From: Kitasatospora sp. GAS204B
Lineage (GTDB): Bacteria; Actinomycetota; Actinomycetes; Streptomycetales; Streptomycetaceae
NCBI RefSeq assembly: GCF_029892155.1
Contig: NZ_JARZAG010000003.1
Span: forward strand, 62,001 to 126,000
DNA length: 64,000 nt
Direction of reading: 5' to 3'
The first letter of the stretch is position 1. Each line of letters opens with the position of its first letter. The notes under the pieces were generated by a model that was given only the letters and a program-made list of their open reading frames with translations, made no database searches and was not told the origin of the DNA. The translations under genes and the position numbers were made by a program. Positions 9,442 to 18,035 of the stretch are shown piece after piece.

Positions 9442-10053
9442 CTACCTCGAACCCCGGGCGGCACCGAACTCGGGGTCGGTCAGGTGCAACCGCTCCTCCG
9501 CTCGGTGGTGCAGCAGCAGCACCGAGCGGACGGGGCCGTCCAGCGCCGTGTAGCTGTGCGGCATCGTGGCGTCGAACCCCACGTAGTCGCCGGGGCCCAG
9601 CTCCACCTCGTCGCCGTCCACCCGCACCCCGAGCCGGCCGGCCTGGACCACGGTGTGCTCGCTGCCGACGTGGCCGAGCGAGTCCTGCCGGCAGCCGCCC
9701 CGCACCTGCTGGTCGTAGATCTCGAAGACGGAGTCGCCCGACTCGATCCGCCGCAGCGGCCGCAGGTCGACGCCCTCACCGCTGAGCACTTCGACGTCGG
9801 CGGCGCGGACCACGGTCAGCCCGCCGGTCGGCCGGCCCTCCACCAGGTCGGAGATCGGCACCTCCAGCACCCGCGAGAGGCTGAAGACCGTCTCGATGGT
9901 GGGGTTGCCGGCGCCCGACTCCAGCTGCGACAGGGTCGCCTTGCCGATCTTCGACCGGCGGGACAGCTCGGAGAGCGACAACCCGCGCTGGATCCGCACC
10001 CGCTTCAGGTTGGCGCCCAGCACCTCCCGGACCGACCCCTCGGAGCTGCTCAC
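9442..10053 (-). CDS. XRE-family regulator with C-terminal cupin domain
   Basis: 203-aa regulator. The N-terminal HTH (about 10-65) has LKRVRIQRGLSLSELSRRS and KATLSQLESGAGNPTIETVFSLSRVL. The C-terminal cupin has HTVVQAGRLGVRV and GPGDYVGFDATMPHSY with the beta-barrel metal/ligand-binding pattern. Members sense small metabolites, often controlling amino-acid or polyamine catabolism. GTG start at 10053 with AGGGAAAGGG upstream. It lies 74 bases downstream of the GlxA-type regulator on the same strand. Ligand unknown. Confidence 0.9.
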   Translation of the reverse strand: MSSSEGSVREVLGANLKRVRIQRGLSLSELSRRSKIGKATLSQLESGAGNPTIETVFSLSRVLEVPISDLVEGRPTGGLTVVRAADVEVLSGEGVDLRPLRRIESGDSVFEIYDQQVRGGCRQDSLGHVGSEHTVVQAGRLGVRVDGDEVELGPGDYVGFDATMPHSYTALDGPVRSVLLLHHRAEERLHLTDPEFGAARGSR

Positions 10054-10127
10054 GCGCTTTCCCTTTCCCTGTGCCGGCGTTCGGCATGCCGTACGGAACC
10101 TGCCAGCCGACGCGTTCATTATGCCGA

Positions 10128-11084
10128 TCACTCCGGGCCGGGGCGGGTGCGCGCGCGGAAGGTGCGGCGGTAGGTGTCCGGCGGCACGCCGACCGTGCGG
10201 TTGAAGTGCCGGCGCAGCGTGGTGGCGGTGCCCATGCCGGTCGCCGCCGCGACGCTGTCGATGCTGTCGTCGGTGGTCTCCAGCAACTCCTGGGCGTGGC
10301 GGATCCGTTGAGTGAGCAGCCACTGCAGCGGGGTGGTACCGGTCACCGACCTGAAGTGGCGGCCCAGGTTGCGCGAGCTCATCCGGGCCCGGCGGGCCAG
10401 GTCCGCCACGGTCAGCGGCTCGTCCAGCCGTTCGAGCACCCAGGGGAAGAGTTCGGCGAGCGGGTGGTTGTCCGGGGCGGGGACCGGGGTGGTGACGAAC
10501 TGGGCCTGGCCGCCGTCCCGGTGCGGCGGCACGACCAGGCGGCGGGCGAGGGTGTTGGCGATCGAGGAGCCGTGGTCGAGGCGGACGAGGTGCAGGCAGA
10601 GGTCCATGGCGGCTGCCTTGCCGGCGGAGGTGAGCACGCTGCCGTTGTCCACGTAGAGGACGTCCGGGTCGACCGTCACCCGGGGATAGCGGGCGGCCAG
10701 GGCCTCGGTGTGCGCCCAGTGCGTGGTCGCGCGCCGCCCGTCCAGCAGGCCGGCGGCGGCCAGCACGAACGCGCCCGTGCAGAGGGAGGCCACGCGCGCG
10801 CCGGCCTCGTGAGCCGCGCGCACCGCGTCGACCAGGTCGGCGGGCGGGTCCTGCTCGGTGTCGGCCCAGCCCGGGACGATCACGGTGTCGGCGCGCGCGA
10901 GCCGGTCGAGTCCGTGGTCCGGCTCCAGTCGGAACCGGCCGACCCGCACGGCAGCCGACCCGCAGAGGACGAGGTCGTACCAGGGGCCGGTCACGGCGGC
11001 CGGGGCGGGACCGAAGACCTCGCAGGCCAGGGCCAGTTCGAAGTGCAGCATCCCGTCGGTGACGGCCAGCGCGACAGTTCCCAT
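10128..11084 (-). CDS. GlxA-type AraC-family regulator (DJ-1/PfpI plus AraC HTH)
   Basis: 318-aa protein with an N-terminal class I amidotransferase-like (DJ-1/PfpI) domain: FELALACEVFG near residue 15 and nucleophile-elbow-like VASLCTGAFVLAAAGLL with Cys at about 102. The C-terminal AraC domain (about 218-310) has two HTHs: LTVADLARRARMSSRNLGRHF and SIDSVAAATGMGTATTLRRHFNR. GlxA-type regulators respond to small molecules; the PfpI domain is usually a sensor, not a protease. Divergent from the saccharopine-dehydrogenase-like gene, with an inverted repeat at its start codon that could mediate autoregulation or control of that neighbour. Confidence 0.92.
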   Translation of the reverse strand: MGTVALAVTDGMLHFELALACEVFGPAPAAVTGPWYDLVLCGSAAVRVGRFRLEPDHGLDRLARADTVIVPGWADTEQDPPADLVDAVRAAHEAGARVASLCTGAFVLAAAGLLDGRRATTHWAHTEALAARYPRVTVDPDVLYVDNGSVLTSAGKAAAMDLCLHLVRLDHGSSIANTLARRLVVPPHRDGGQAQFVTTPVPAPDNHPLAELFPWVLERLDEPLTVADLARRARMSSRNLGRHFRSVTGTTPLQWLLTQRIRHAQELLETTDDSIDSVAAATGMGTATTLRRHFNRTVGVPPDTYRRTFRARTRPGPE

Positions 11085-11118
11085 GTCCGGAATTGTATGG
11101 GTGATGGCGTTCCGGACA
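11084..11118. promoter_or_regulatory. Inverted repeat in the glxA-like / reductase divergent promoter
   Basis: TGTCCGGAA (11084-11092) and TTCCGGACA (11110-11118), perfect 9-base arms with a 17-base spacer. The left arm covers the start codon of the AraC-type gene. Likely operator for that regulator; inferred from position. Confidence 0.6.
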
Positions 11119-11194
11119 CTCGTGTGGGGCGCCGATCCTCGCCAGGATGTTCGTGACGGATCACAACGGATCGTTCGAGTACGGGGGAGAACCC

Positions 11195-12223
11195 ATGGAA
11201 TCGGGACTCACGGTGGCGGTGTTCGGGGCGTACGGGCACACCGGGCGCTTCGTGGTGGCGCAGTTGCGGGATCGCGGGTTCGTCCCGATCCTCTCCGGCC
11301 GCGACGCCGGCAAGCTGCGCGCACTGGCGTCCGCGACCGGACTCGACGCCCGCCCGGCGTCGGTCGACGACCCCGCCTCGCTCGACCGCGCCCTGGCCGG
11401 TGCGGCGGCCGTGATCAACTGCGCCGGGCCGTTCGCCACAACGGCCGCCCCCGTGATCGAGGCGGCCCTGCGCGCCGGGATCCCGTATCTGGACATGGCC
11501 GCTGAACTCGAGGCCAACACCGATACGTTCACCCACTTCACCGACCGCGCTCGCGCCGCAGGAGCGTTGATCGTTCCCGCGATGGCTTTCTACGGCGGGC
11601 TCGGGGACCTGCTGGTCACCGCGGCGATGGGCGACTGGACGGCGGCCGACGAGGCGCACATCGCGTACGCGCTGAACAGTTGGCATCCCACCCCCGGGAC
11701 GCGCACGGCGGGCGCGGTCTCCCGGGAGCGGCGCGGCGGCGGCCGCCTGGTGTTCACGAACGGGCAACTGGAGTACCGCTATGACACCCCGCCGACCGTC
11801 GAGTGGCCCTTCCCCGACCCGATGGGCCCGCGAGACGTCATCGCGGAGTTCACGATGGCCGACGTCATCACCGTCCCCAGCCACCTGCCCATCCCCGAAG
11901 TGCGCACCTACATGACGGTCGAGGCGGCCAGCGAGGTGACGGCCCCGGACACCCCGACCCCGACCCCGGTCGACCCGCACGGCCGGTCCGCGCAGACCTT
12001 CCTCGTCGACGTCGTCGTACGCTCCGGCGAGACCGAACGGCGCGCCGTGGCAACGGGCCAGGACATCTACGCCGTCACCGCGCCCCTCGTGGTGGAGGCG
12101 GTCGACCGCATCCTCACGGGCCGCACCAAGGCGGTCGGCGTCGCCTCCGCCGGCGAGATCTTCGACGCGCCCGACTTCCTCCGCGCGTTGTCCTCGCACA
12201 TCTCCGTGGAACTGCGCCCGTAG
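11195..12223 (+). CDS. Saccharopine dehydrogenase-like NADP-binding protein
   Basis: 342-aa protein with an N-terminal Rossmann fold: VFGAYGHTGRFVVAQL (G-x-x-G-x-x-G, about 9-25), SGRDAGKLRAL, and VINCAGPFATTAAPVIEAAL. These features fit the Sacchrp_dh_NADP / trans-acting enoyl reductase-like group. The C-terminal domain is less conserved. It is an oxidoreductase of unknown substrate. GGGGGAG precedes ATG 11195; an ATG at 11147 is in frame but adds residues before the Rossmann fold. Divergent from the GlxA-type regulator, so probably under its control (inference). Confidence 0.82.
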   Translation: MESGLTVAVFGAYGHTGRFVVAQLRDRGFVPILSGRDAGKLRALASATGLDARPASVDDPASLDRALAGAAAVINCAGPFATTAAPVIEAALRAGIPYLDMAAELEANTDTFTHFTDRARAAGALIVPAMAFYGGLGDLLVTAAMGDWTAADEAHIAYALNSWHPTPGTRTAGAVSRERRGGGRLVFTNGQLEYRYDTPPTVEWPFPDPMGPRDVIAEFTMADVITVPSHLPIPEVRTYMTVEAASEVTAPDTPTPTPVDPHGRSAQTFLVDVVVRSGETERRAVATGQDIYAVTAPLVVEAVDRILTGRTKAVGVASAGEIFDAPDFLRALSSHISVELRP

Positions 12224-12243
12224 GACGAACGACCCCTCCAAAA

Positions 12244-12292
12244 CCGGTCGGCCCCGGTCCGCACCGTGAGGTGAGGCCGGGGCCGAGACCGA
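12244..12292. terminator. Terminator between convergent reductase and CHAP genes
   Basis: CCGGTCGGCCCCGG / CCGGGGCCGAGACCG with about a 19-base loop, 20 bases after the reductase stop and 10 bases before the CHAP gene stop. Bidirectional. Confidence 0.75.
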
Positions 12293-12301
12293 CTGATGGG
12301 G

Positions 12302-13166
12302 TCAGGCGCTTGCGCCGCCGGGGACGGCGGTCCAGTTGTTCCAGGTACCGGCGTTGTAGTCCGCGTCGCGGGTGTAGACCGCGCCGTCGGCGGCGACGGC
12401 GTAGATGTGGTTGACGTTGCCGATCGTGGCGCTGGTGATGGACTTGAGGTTGGAGGTGTCCATCTTGGTCCAGGTCGACCAGGCACCGGTGGTGTAGTTG
12501 CCCTCGTTGTCGTACAGCGCGCCGTCCGAGCCGATCAGGCTCAGGTGCACCACACCGTTCGACGCGGAAGCCGAGACCGCCTTGCCACCGGAAGCGCCGC
12601 CGGGCACGGCGGTCCAGTTGCCCCAGGTACCCGCGTTGTAGTCCACGTCACGGCTGTAGACCGCGCCGTCGGCGGCGATCGCGTAGATGTGGTTGACGTT
12701 GCCGATCGTGGCACTGGTGATCGACGTGAGGCTGGAGGTGTCCATCTTGGTCCACGTCGACCAGGCACCGGTGGTGTAGTTGCCCTCGTTGTCGTACAGC
12801 GCACCGTCCGAGCCGATCAGGCTCAGGTGCACCACACCGTTCGACGCGGAAGCCGAGATGGCCTTCGCACCGGACGCAGCACCGGGGACGGCGGTCCAGT
12901 TGCTCCACGTCCCCGCGCTGTAGTCCGCATCCCGGGTGTACACAGCGCCGTCGGCGGCGACCGCGAAGATGTGGTCGACGTTGCCGATGCTGGCGCTGGT
13001 GATCGACCTCAGGTTGGAACTGTCCATCTTGGTCCAGGTCGACCAGTGCCCTGACCCGTAGTCACCGTCGTTGTTGTACTGGGCACCATCGGACCCGACC
13101 AGCTCCAAGTGCACCGTGCTGCCCGTCGCGGACGCCGACAACGCACCCGCGCCAGAGGCCGACGTC
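12302..13166. repeat. 865-bp collinear direct repeat, copy 1 (copy 2 at 13805-14669)
   Basis: The propeller-coding ends of the two hydrolase genes align base for base at a constant offset of 1503 with no indels; the first 75 bases are identical and differences later are scattered. Internally each copy also contains a 282-bp tandem period (for example GGTCCAGTTG at 12329, 12611). Indicates recent duplication or gene conversion and an obvious substrate for homologous recombination. Confidence 0.9.
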
Positions 13167-13711
13167 GACGGAGTGGTGTCGCGGCCACCGACCGGGCTGG
13201 TGTAGCCGCTGACGCGCTGCGAACCGTAGTAGCCGCTCGCGCTGATGCTCCCACGGGTGACCATGCCACCGCCCTGGTTGCCGCCGATGGTGCTGACGCT
13301 GCCGTCGGAGTTGACCGAGGTGACGATCGAGACGTGATCGGCGTAGCCGGCTCCGTTGTAGTTGAAGATCGCCGCGTCACCGACCTGCGGAGTCTGGTGC
13401 ATCCCCGCGCCGTAGGTGGCGAAGCTCCCGGCGCCGGCGGTGATACCGGTGACGTCGACGCCGTCCTGGGCCCAGACCCACTTGGCGAAGTCGGCGCACC
13501 AGGACTCGCCGTTGGTGCTGGTGTAATAGCCGGTGCCGCCCGCGCTGTTGGTGCTGGACGGGCCGTTGCCCAGGTTCGCGGCGGCGATGCCGACGATGGT
13601 GGTGCCGACGCTGGCGGAGGCGGCGCCGGTCTCGGCGAGCAGCAGGGTGCCGGTGAGGGCGGCGATGGCAAGGGCGGCGCTGAGGACGCGGTGGGACTTA
13701 CGAGCGGACAT
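12302..13711 (-). CDS. Secreted CHAP-domain peptidoglycan hydrolase with C-terminal beta-propeller
   Basis: 469-aa exported protein. Signal peptide about 1-34 (RKSHRVLSAALAIAALTG, cut near ASASVG). CHAP domain about 36-170, with catalytic Cys72 in ESWCADFAKWVW and His126 in YADHVSIV; this fold cleaves peptidoglycan amide or peptide bonds. From about residue 190 to the end are three tandem 94-residue repeats, each with paired half-blades ([18 protein letters not shown] and [14 protein letters not shown]), giving a probable six-bladed propeller like fungal/bacterial fucose lectins. Start ATG 13711 preceded by GGGAG; an ATG 7 codons upstream is weaker. It lies 93 bases downstream of the Rpf-like gene with which it shares the propeller. 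Propeller ligand (sugar) is inferred. Confidence 0.88.
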   Translation of the reverse strand: MSARKSHRVLSAALAIAALTGTLLLAETGAASASVGTTIVGIAAANLGNGPSSTNSAGGTGYYTSTNGESWCADFAKWVWAQDGVDVTGITAGAGSFATYGAGMHQTPQVGDAAIFNYNGAGYADHVSIVTSVNSDGSVSTIGGNQGGGMVTRGSISASGYYGSQRVSGYTSPVGGRDTTPSTSASGAGALSASATGSTVHLELVGSDGAQYNNDGDYGSGHWSTWTKMDSSNLRSITSASIGNVDHIFAVAADGAVYTRDADYSAGTWSNWTAVPGAASGAKAISASASNGVVHLSLIGSDGALYDNEGNYTTGAWSTWTKMDTSSLTSITSATIGNVNHIYAIAADGAVYSRDVDYNAGTWGNWTAVPGGASGGKAVSASASNGVVHLSLIGSDGALYDNEGNYTTGAWSTWTKMDTSNLKSITSATIGNVNHIYAVAADGAVYTRDADYNAGTWNNWTAVPGGASA

Positions 13712-13804
13712 GGCGGTACTCCCAATCGGCATGGCGGTAAGTGGTCTCAGGGGGACCGGCGTGACGATCCCGGAGGGCGCCGAAGGCGCTCTCGAAACTG
13801 GGGG

Positions 13805-15439
<1,635 letters not shown>

Positions 15440-15460
15440 TCACGGCCCATGGAAGAGAGA

Positions 15461-15865
15461 TCAACTGGACGGAAGCGGCCCTGGCCCGATCAGTCCACCG
15501 AGGCCGGAAGAGGACAGCAGCCGGTCGTAGAAGGGCGCGACGAGCGGAGCCTCGGCGCTGACCAGCTGCCAGCCGCGCAACGGGGAGACATCCGTGACCC
15601 AGCGTCGGCCCAGTCGCTGCGCGCGCTGCTCCGCCTCTCGCAGGCTGTCCGCCATCAGGTAGAGGCCCAGCGTCGGATACGGCACGGCGTCGGGGTGCAC
15701 GGCGATGTGCTCAAGGCGGTCCTCGGGCACTGTCATGGCACCGAGCAGGGCGGCCAGCCGGGGAGGAAGGTCGACACCGACCGCCGGCGGGCGCAGCTTT
15801 GCGTGGATGAGGTACATGCCGTCGACCATCCCAAAGCGGCCATCCGGCATATAGGGGATCAACAT
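15461..15865 (-). CDS. Hypothetical protein, about 134 aa
   Basis: No family recognised. The frame is open from 15967, but ATG 15865 gives a compact globular protein beginning MLIPYMPDGRFGMVDGMYLIHA and containing a repeated LYLMADSLREAEQRAQRLG helix, then WVTDVSPLRGWQLVSAEAPLVAPFYDRLL. No signal peptide or membrane segment. Ribosome-binding site weak, so the start is uncertain. Divergent from the HTH/LuxR regulator with only about 100 bases between, which suggests it is that regulator's target. Confidence 0.6.
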   Translation of the reverse strand: MLIPYMPDGRFGMVDGMYLIHAKLRPPAVGVDLPPRLAALLGAMTVPEDRLEHIAVHPDAVPYPTLGLYLMADSLREAEQRAQRLGRRWVTDVSPLRGWQLVSAEAPLVAPFYDRLLSSSGLGGLIGPGPLPSS

Positions 15866-15965
15866 GGACGCTTCGGTCCCTGGCCCAAAGAGGCCAGGGA
15901 CGGCGCATGGTTCGCAAATGTGAATGTGCGACGATCGCACCCATAGGAATCTTTTCGAGTTCACC

Positions 15966-16976
15966 ATGGGGGATCTGCGCGTGCTGGCGAGTCTTGGCCT
16001 CGATGTCGCCTCGGAGGCGGTCTACCGCGCGATGCTGGCGCATCCGCAGGACGATGTGGCCGCGCTGGTCCAGCGGCTGGGCGTCTCAGAGGACTCCGTA
16101 CGGCAGGCGCTGGACACCCTGAGCGAGCTGGCGCTGCTGCGGCCCTCCCACGAGCGGCAGGGCGAGCTGCGGGCCGTGTCGCCGGATGTCGGCATGGAGA
16201 TCCTGATGGCCAGGCAGCAGGCCGAACTCGCCGCGCAGCAGCTACGGATCGAGGCCTCCAGAGCCGCCGCCGCACAGCTGATCGCGGAATACGCCGAACT
16301 GCGGCCCGCCAGCACTCATCCCGGCGTCGAGCAACTGGTCGGGCTGGACCAGATCCGTGATCGCCTGGTGACCGTCGGGCGGGAGCTCCACACGGAGGTG
16401 ATGACCTTCGCCCCGGGCGGCGGCCATACCGAAGCGGACATCGCGGCGGCGAAACCGCTGGACCAGGACCTGCTGGACCGGGGGATCCGGATGCGAACCG
16501 TCTATCTGGACAGCGTTCGCAATAGCCCGGCCACGGTCGAGTACGTCAACTGGCTCGCCGGACTGGGCGGTGAGGTCCGCACCGTGCCCGCCCTGCCGAC
16601 CCGCATGATCGTCGCGGACCGGACCACCGCCATCATCCCCGTCAGCGGCGACGACGCGGCCGCAGGCGCCGTCGTCCTCACCGGCCACGGCACCCTCGCC
16701 GCGCTCTGCGCGCTCTTCGAGAGCGTCTGGGCCGGCGCACAGCCGCTGGGCGAGGCCGCACCGAAGGGCACGAACGGGCTGAGCCCGCAGGAGGCGACGG
16801 CCATCCGGCTGCTCGCCGACGGACTCACCGACGAAGCGATCGCCAAGCGGCTCGGGGTCTCGCACCGCACCGCGCGGCGCCTCGCAACCGAGTTGATGGA
16901 GCGCCTGGGCGCCCGGAGCCGGTTCGAGGCCGGCGTCCGCTCGGTTCAGCACGGATGGCTGCCCGGCCGCAGCTGA
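15966..16976 (+). CDS. HTH regulator: TrmB-like N-terminus, LuxR-type C-terminus
   Basis: 336-aa transcription factor. The N-terminal winged helix (about 1-70) has LASEAVYRAML-type spacing: DVASEAVYRAMLAHPQDDVA, then LGVSEDSVRQALDTLSEL. The centre resembles a phospholipase-D-like/TrmB effector region (EVMTFAPGGG, GIRMRTVYLDSVR). The C-terminal LuxR HTH (about 270-330) has LSPQEATAIRLLADGLTDEAIAKRLGVSHRTARRLATELMERLGARSR. This class is common in Streptomyces near peptide or secondary-metabolite genes. ATG 15966 follows ATAGGAATC; an upstream ATG at 15924 lacks a ribosome-binding site. Divergent from the hypothetical gene at 15461. Confidence 0.88.
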   Translation: MGDLRVLASLGLDVASEAVYRAMLAHPQDDVAALVQRLGVSEDSVRQALDTLSELALLRPSHERQGELRAVSPDVGMEILMARQQAELAAQQLRIEASRAAAAQLIAEYAELRPASTHPGVEQLVGLDQIRDRLVTVGRELHTEVMTFAPGGGHTEADIAAAKPLDQDLLDRGIRMRTVYLDSVRNSPATVEYVNWLAGLGGEVRTVPALPTRMIVADRTTAIIPVSGDDAAAGAVVLTGHGTLAALCALFESVWAGAQPLGEAAPKGTNGLSPQEATAIRLLADGLTDEAIAKRLGVSHRTARRLATELMERLGARSRFEAGVRSVQHGWLPGRS

Positions 16977-16995
16977 CGCCGGCTCGGTTCGCGCG

Positions 16996-17679
16996 CTACG
17001 CCAGGCCGGCCTCCACCGCTGCCTTGGTGAGGCCGAGGGTGCTCAACACCCCCTCGCCGTGCTCGAATTCGAGCAGCGCGAGCAGGATGTGCTCGGTGCC
17101 GACGTAGTTGTGGGCCAGTCGGATCGCCTCGCGGAAGGTCAGCTCCAGCACCTTGCGGGCGCCCGCGTCGTACGGGATGAGCTCGGGCACCTCGGCAGCC
17201 GCGGCGGGCAGTGCGGCGCTCACGGCGGCGCGGACGGCGTCGGGGGTGAGGCCCTGGGCGGTGAGGGCCTTGGCGCCGAGCCCGTCAGGCTCGTGCAGCA
17301 GGCCGAGGAGCAGGTGGCCGACGCCGATCTCCTCGTTGTGGGCGGCGCGGGCCTCTTCCTGGGCGGCCATCACCACGTGGCGGGCGCGGTCGGTGAAGCG
17401 GCCGAAGCCCTGACTGGGGTCGAGGTCGGAGGGCTCCCCCGGGTCCTTGGGCACGAACCGCTTCTGCGCCGCCTGCCGGGTCACCCCCATGCTGCGCCCG
17501 ATGTCGGTCCAGGACGCGCCGGAGCGGCGGGCCTGGTCGACGAAGTGGCCGATCAAGTGGTCGGCCACGTCGCCGAGGTGGTCGGCGGTGATGACCGCGC
17601 TGGAGAGCTGCTCCAGGACGTCGTCGTTGGTCTTCTTGATGCCGTCGATGAGGTCATCGAGGCGGATGGAGTGCGTCAT
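16996..17679 (-). CDS. Clp-N domain protein with N-terminal HTH (probable autoregulator)
   Basis: 227-aa protein. An HTH lies near residues 52-75 (ASWTDIGRSMGVTRQAAQKRF). Two Clp-N repeats follow: about 92-150 (GRFTDRARHVVMAAQEEARA, EEIGVGHLLLGLL) and about 165-227 (ARKVLELTFREAIRLAHNYVGTEHILLALL). Both repeats resemble the N-terminus of ClpC in this same window, but no AAA domain is present. It may bind DNA and sense substrates or adaptors of Clp proteases. The promoter contains two identical-arm operators, and the -10 lies just before the ATG, suggesting a leaderless, self-repressed gene. The family name ClpN/HTH is used for streptomycete homologues; function unproven. Confidence 0.85.
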   Translation of the reverse strand: MTHSIRLDDLIDGIKKTNDDVLEQLSSAVITADHLGDVADHLIGHFVDQARRSGASWTDIGRSMGVTRQAAQKRFVPKDPGEPSDLDPSQGFGRFTDRARHVVMAAQEEARAAHNEEIGVGHLLLGLLHEPDGLGAKALTAQGLTPDAVRAAVSAALPAAAAEVPELIPYDAGARKVLELTFREAIRLAHNYVGTEHILLALLEFEHGEGVLSTLGLTKAAVEAGLA

Positions 17680-17681
17680 GC

Positions 17682-17726
17682 GTCAACCGTAGGTTGACAG
17701 CAGTGGCCCGTCAACCCCGGGTTGAC
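17682..17726 (-). promoter_or_regulatory. Twin operators GTCAACC-N3-GGTTGAC and leaderless promoter of the Clp-N/HTH gene
   Basis: Perfect dyads at 17682-17698 and 17710-17726, centres 28 bp apart. On the minus strand TTGACG (from the outer dyad) and TACGGT (overlapping the inner dyad) are separated by 17 bases, an HrdB-like promoter whose start would fall at or next to the ATG. Repressor binding would cover both -35 and -10. Confidence 0.8.
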
Positions 17727-17728
17727 AC

Positions 17729-17956
17729 TTACTGGCCGCCGAGCAGGCCCTGGGTCGCCGTGGTGGTGTTCGGGGCCGCGGCGGCGGGACCGTGGTGGTT
17801 GCCGAGCAGGGAGTCGACGATGGGGTTGTTGCCCGCCAGGTTCGGCCTGGTGCCGTCGCCGACCACGGTGTCGGCGTGGGCCGCGCTCGGCGCCGCGAGC
17901 GAGGCCGCGAAGCCGACGGCGAGGGAGGCGACGGCGAGCATGCTGCGCTTCTTCAT
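17729..17956 (-). CDS. Small secreted protein, 75 aa
   Basis: Signal peptide about 1-28: basic start MKKRS, hydrophobic LAVASLAVGFAASLA, cleavage after SAAHA. The mature part is about 47 residues: DTVVGDGTRPNLAGNNPIVDSLLGNHHGP, an Ala stretch, and TQGLLGGQ. No cysteines. No family recognised; length, Asn/Gly content and NNP-x-V motif resemble small exported streptomycete proteins of unknown role, but it lacks chaplin or rodlin hallmarks. ATG 17956 chosen; a GTG at 17995 would lengthen the N-terminus by 13 residues. Ribosome-binding site weak. Confidence 0.65.
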   Translation of the reverse strand: MKKRSMLAVASLAVGFAASLAAPSAAHADTVVGDGTRPNLAGNNPIVDSLLGNHHGPAAAAPNTTTATQGLLGGQ

Positions 17957-18035
17957 GCGCTGGATAACGAGGCGGCGGGCACCAGGTTTCGCCACTCGCG
18001 CGGGTGACTTCTGCCGGTCGGCGGATGCCGCGGCG

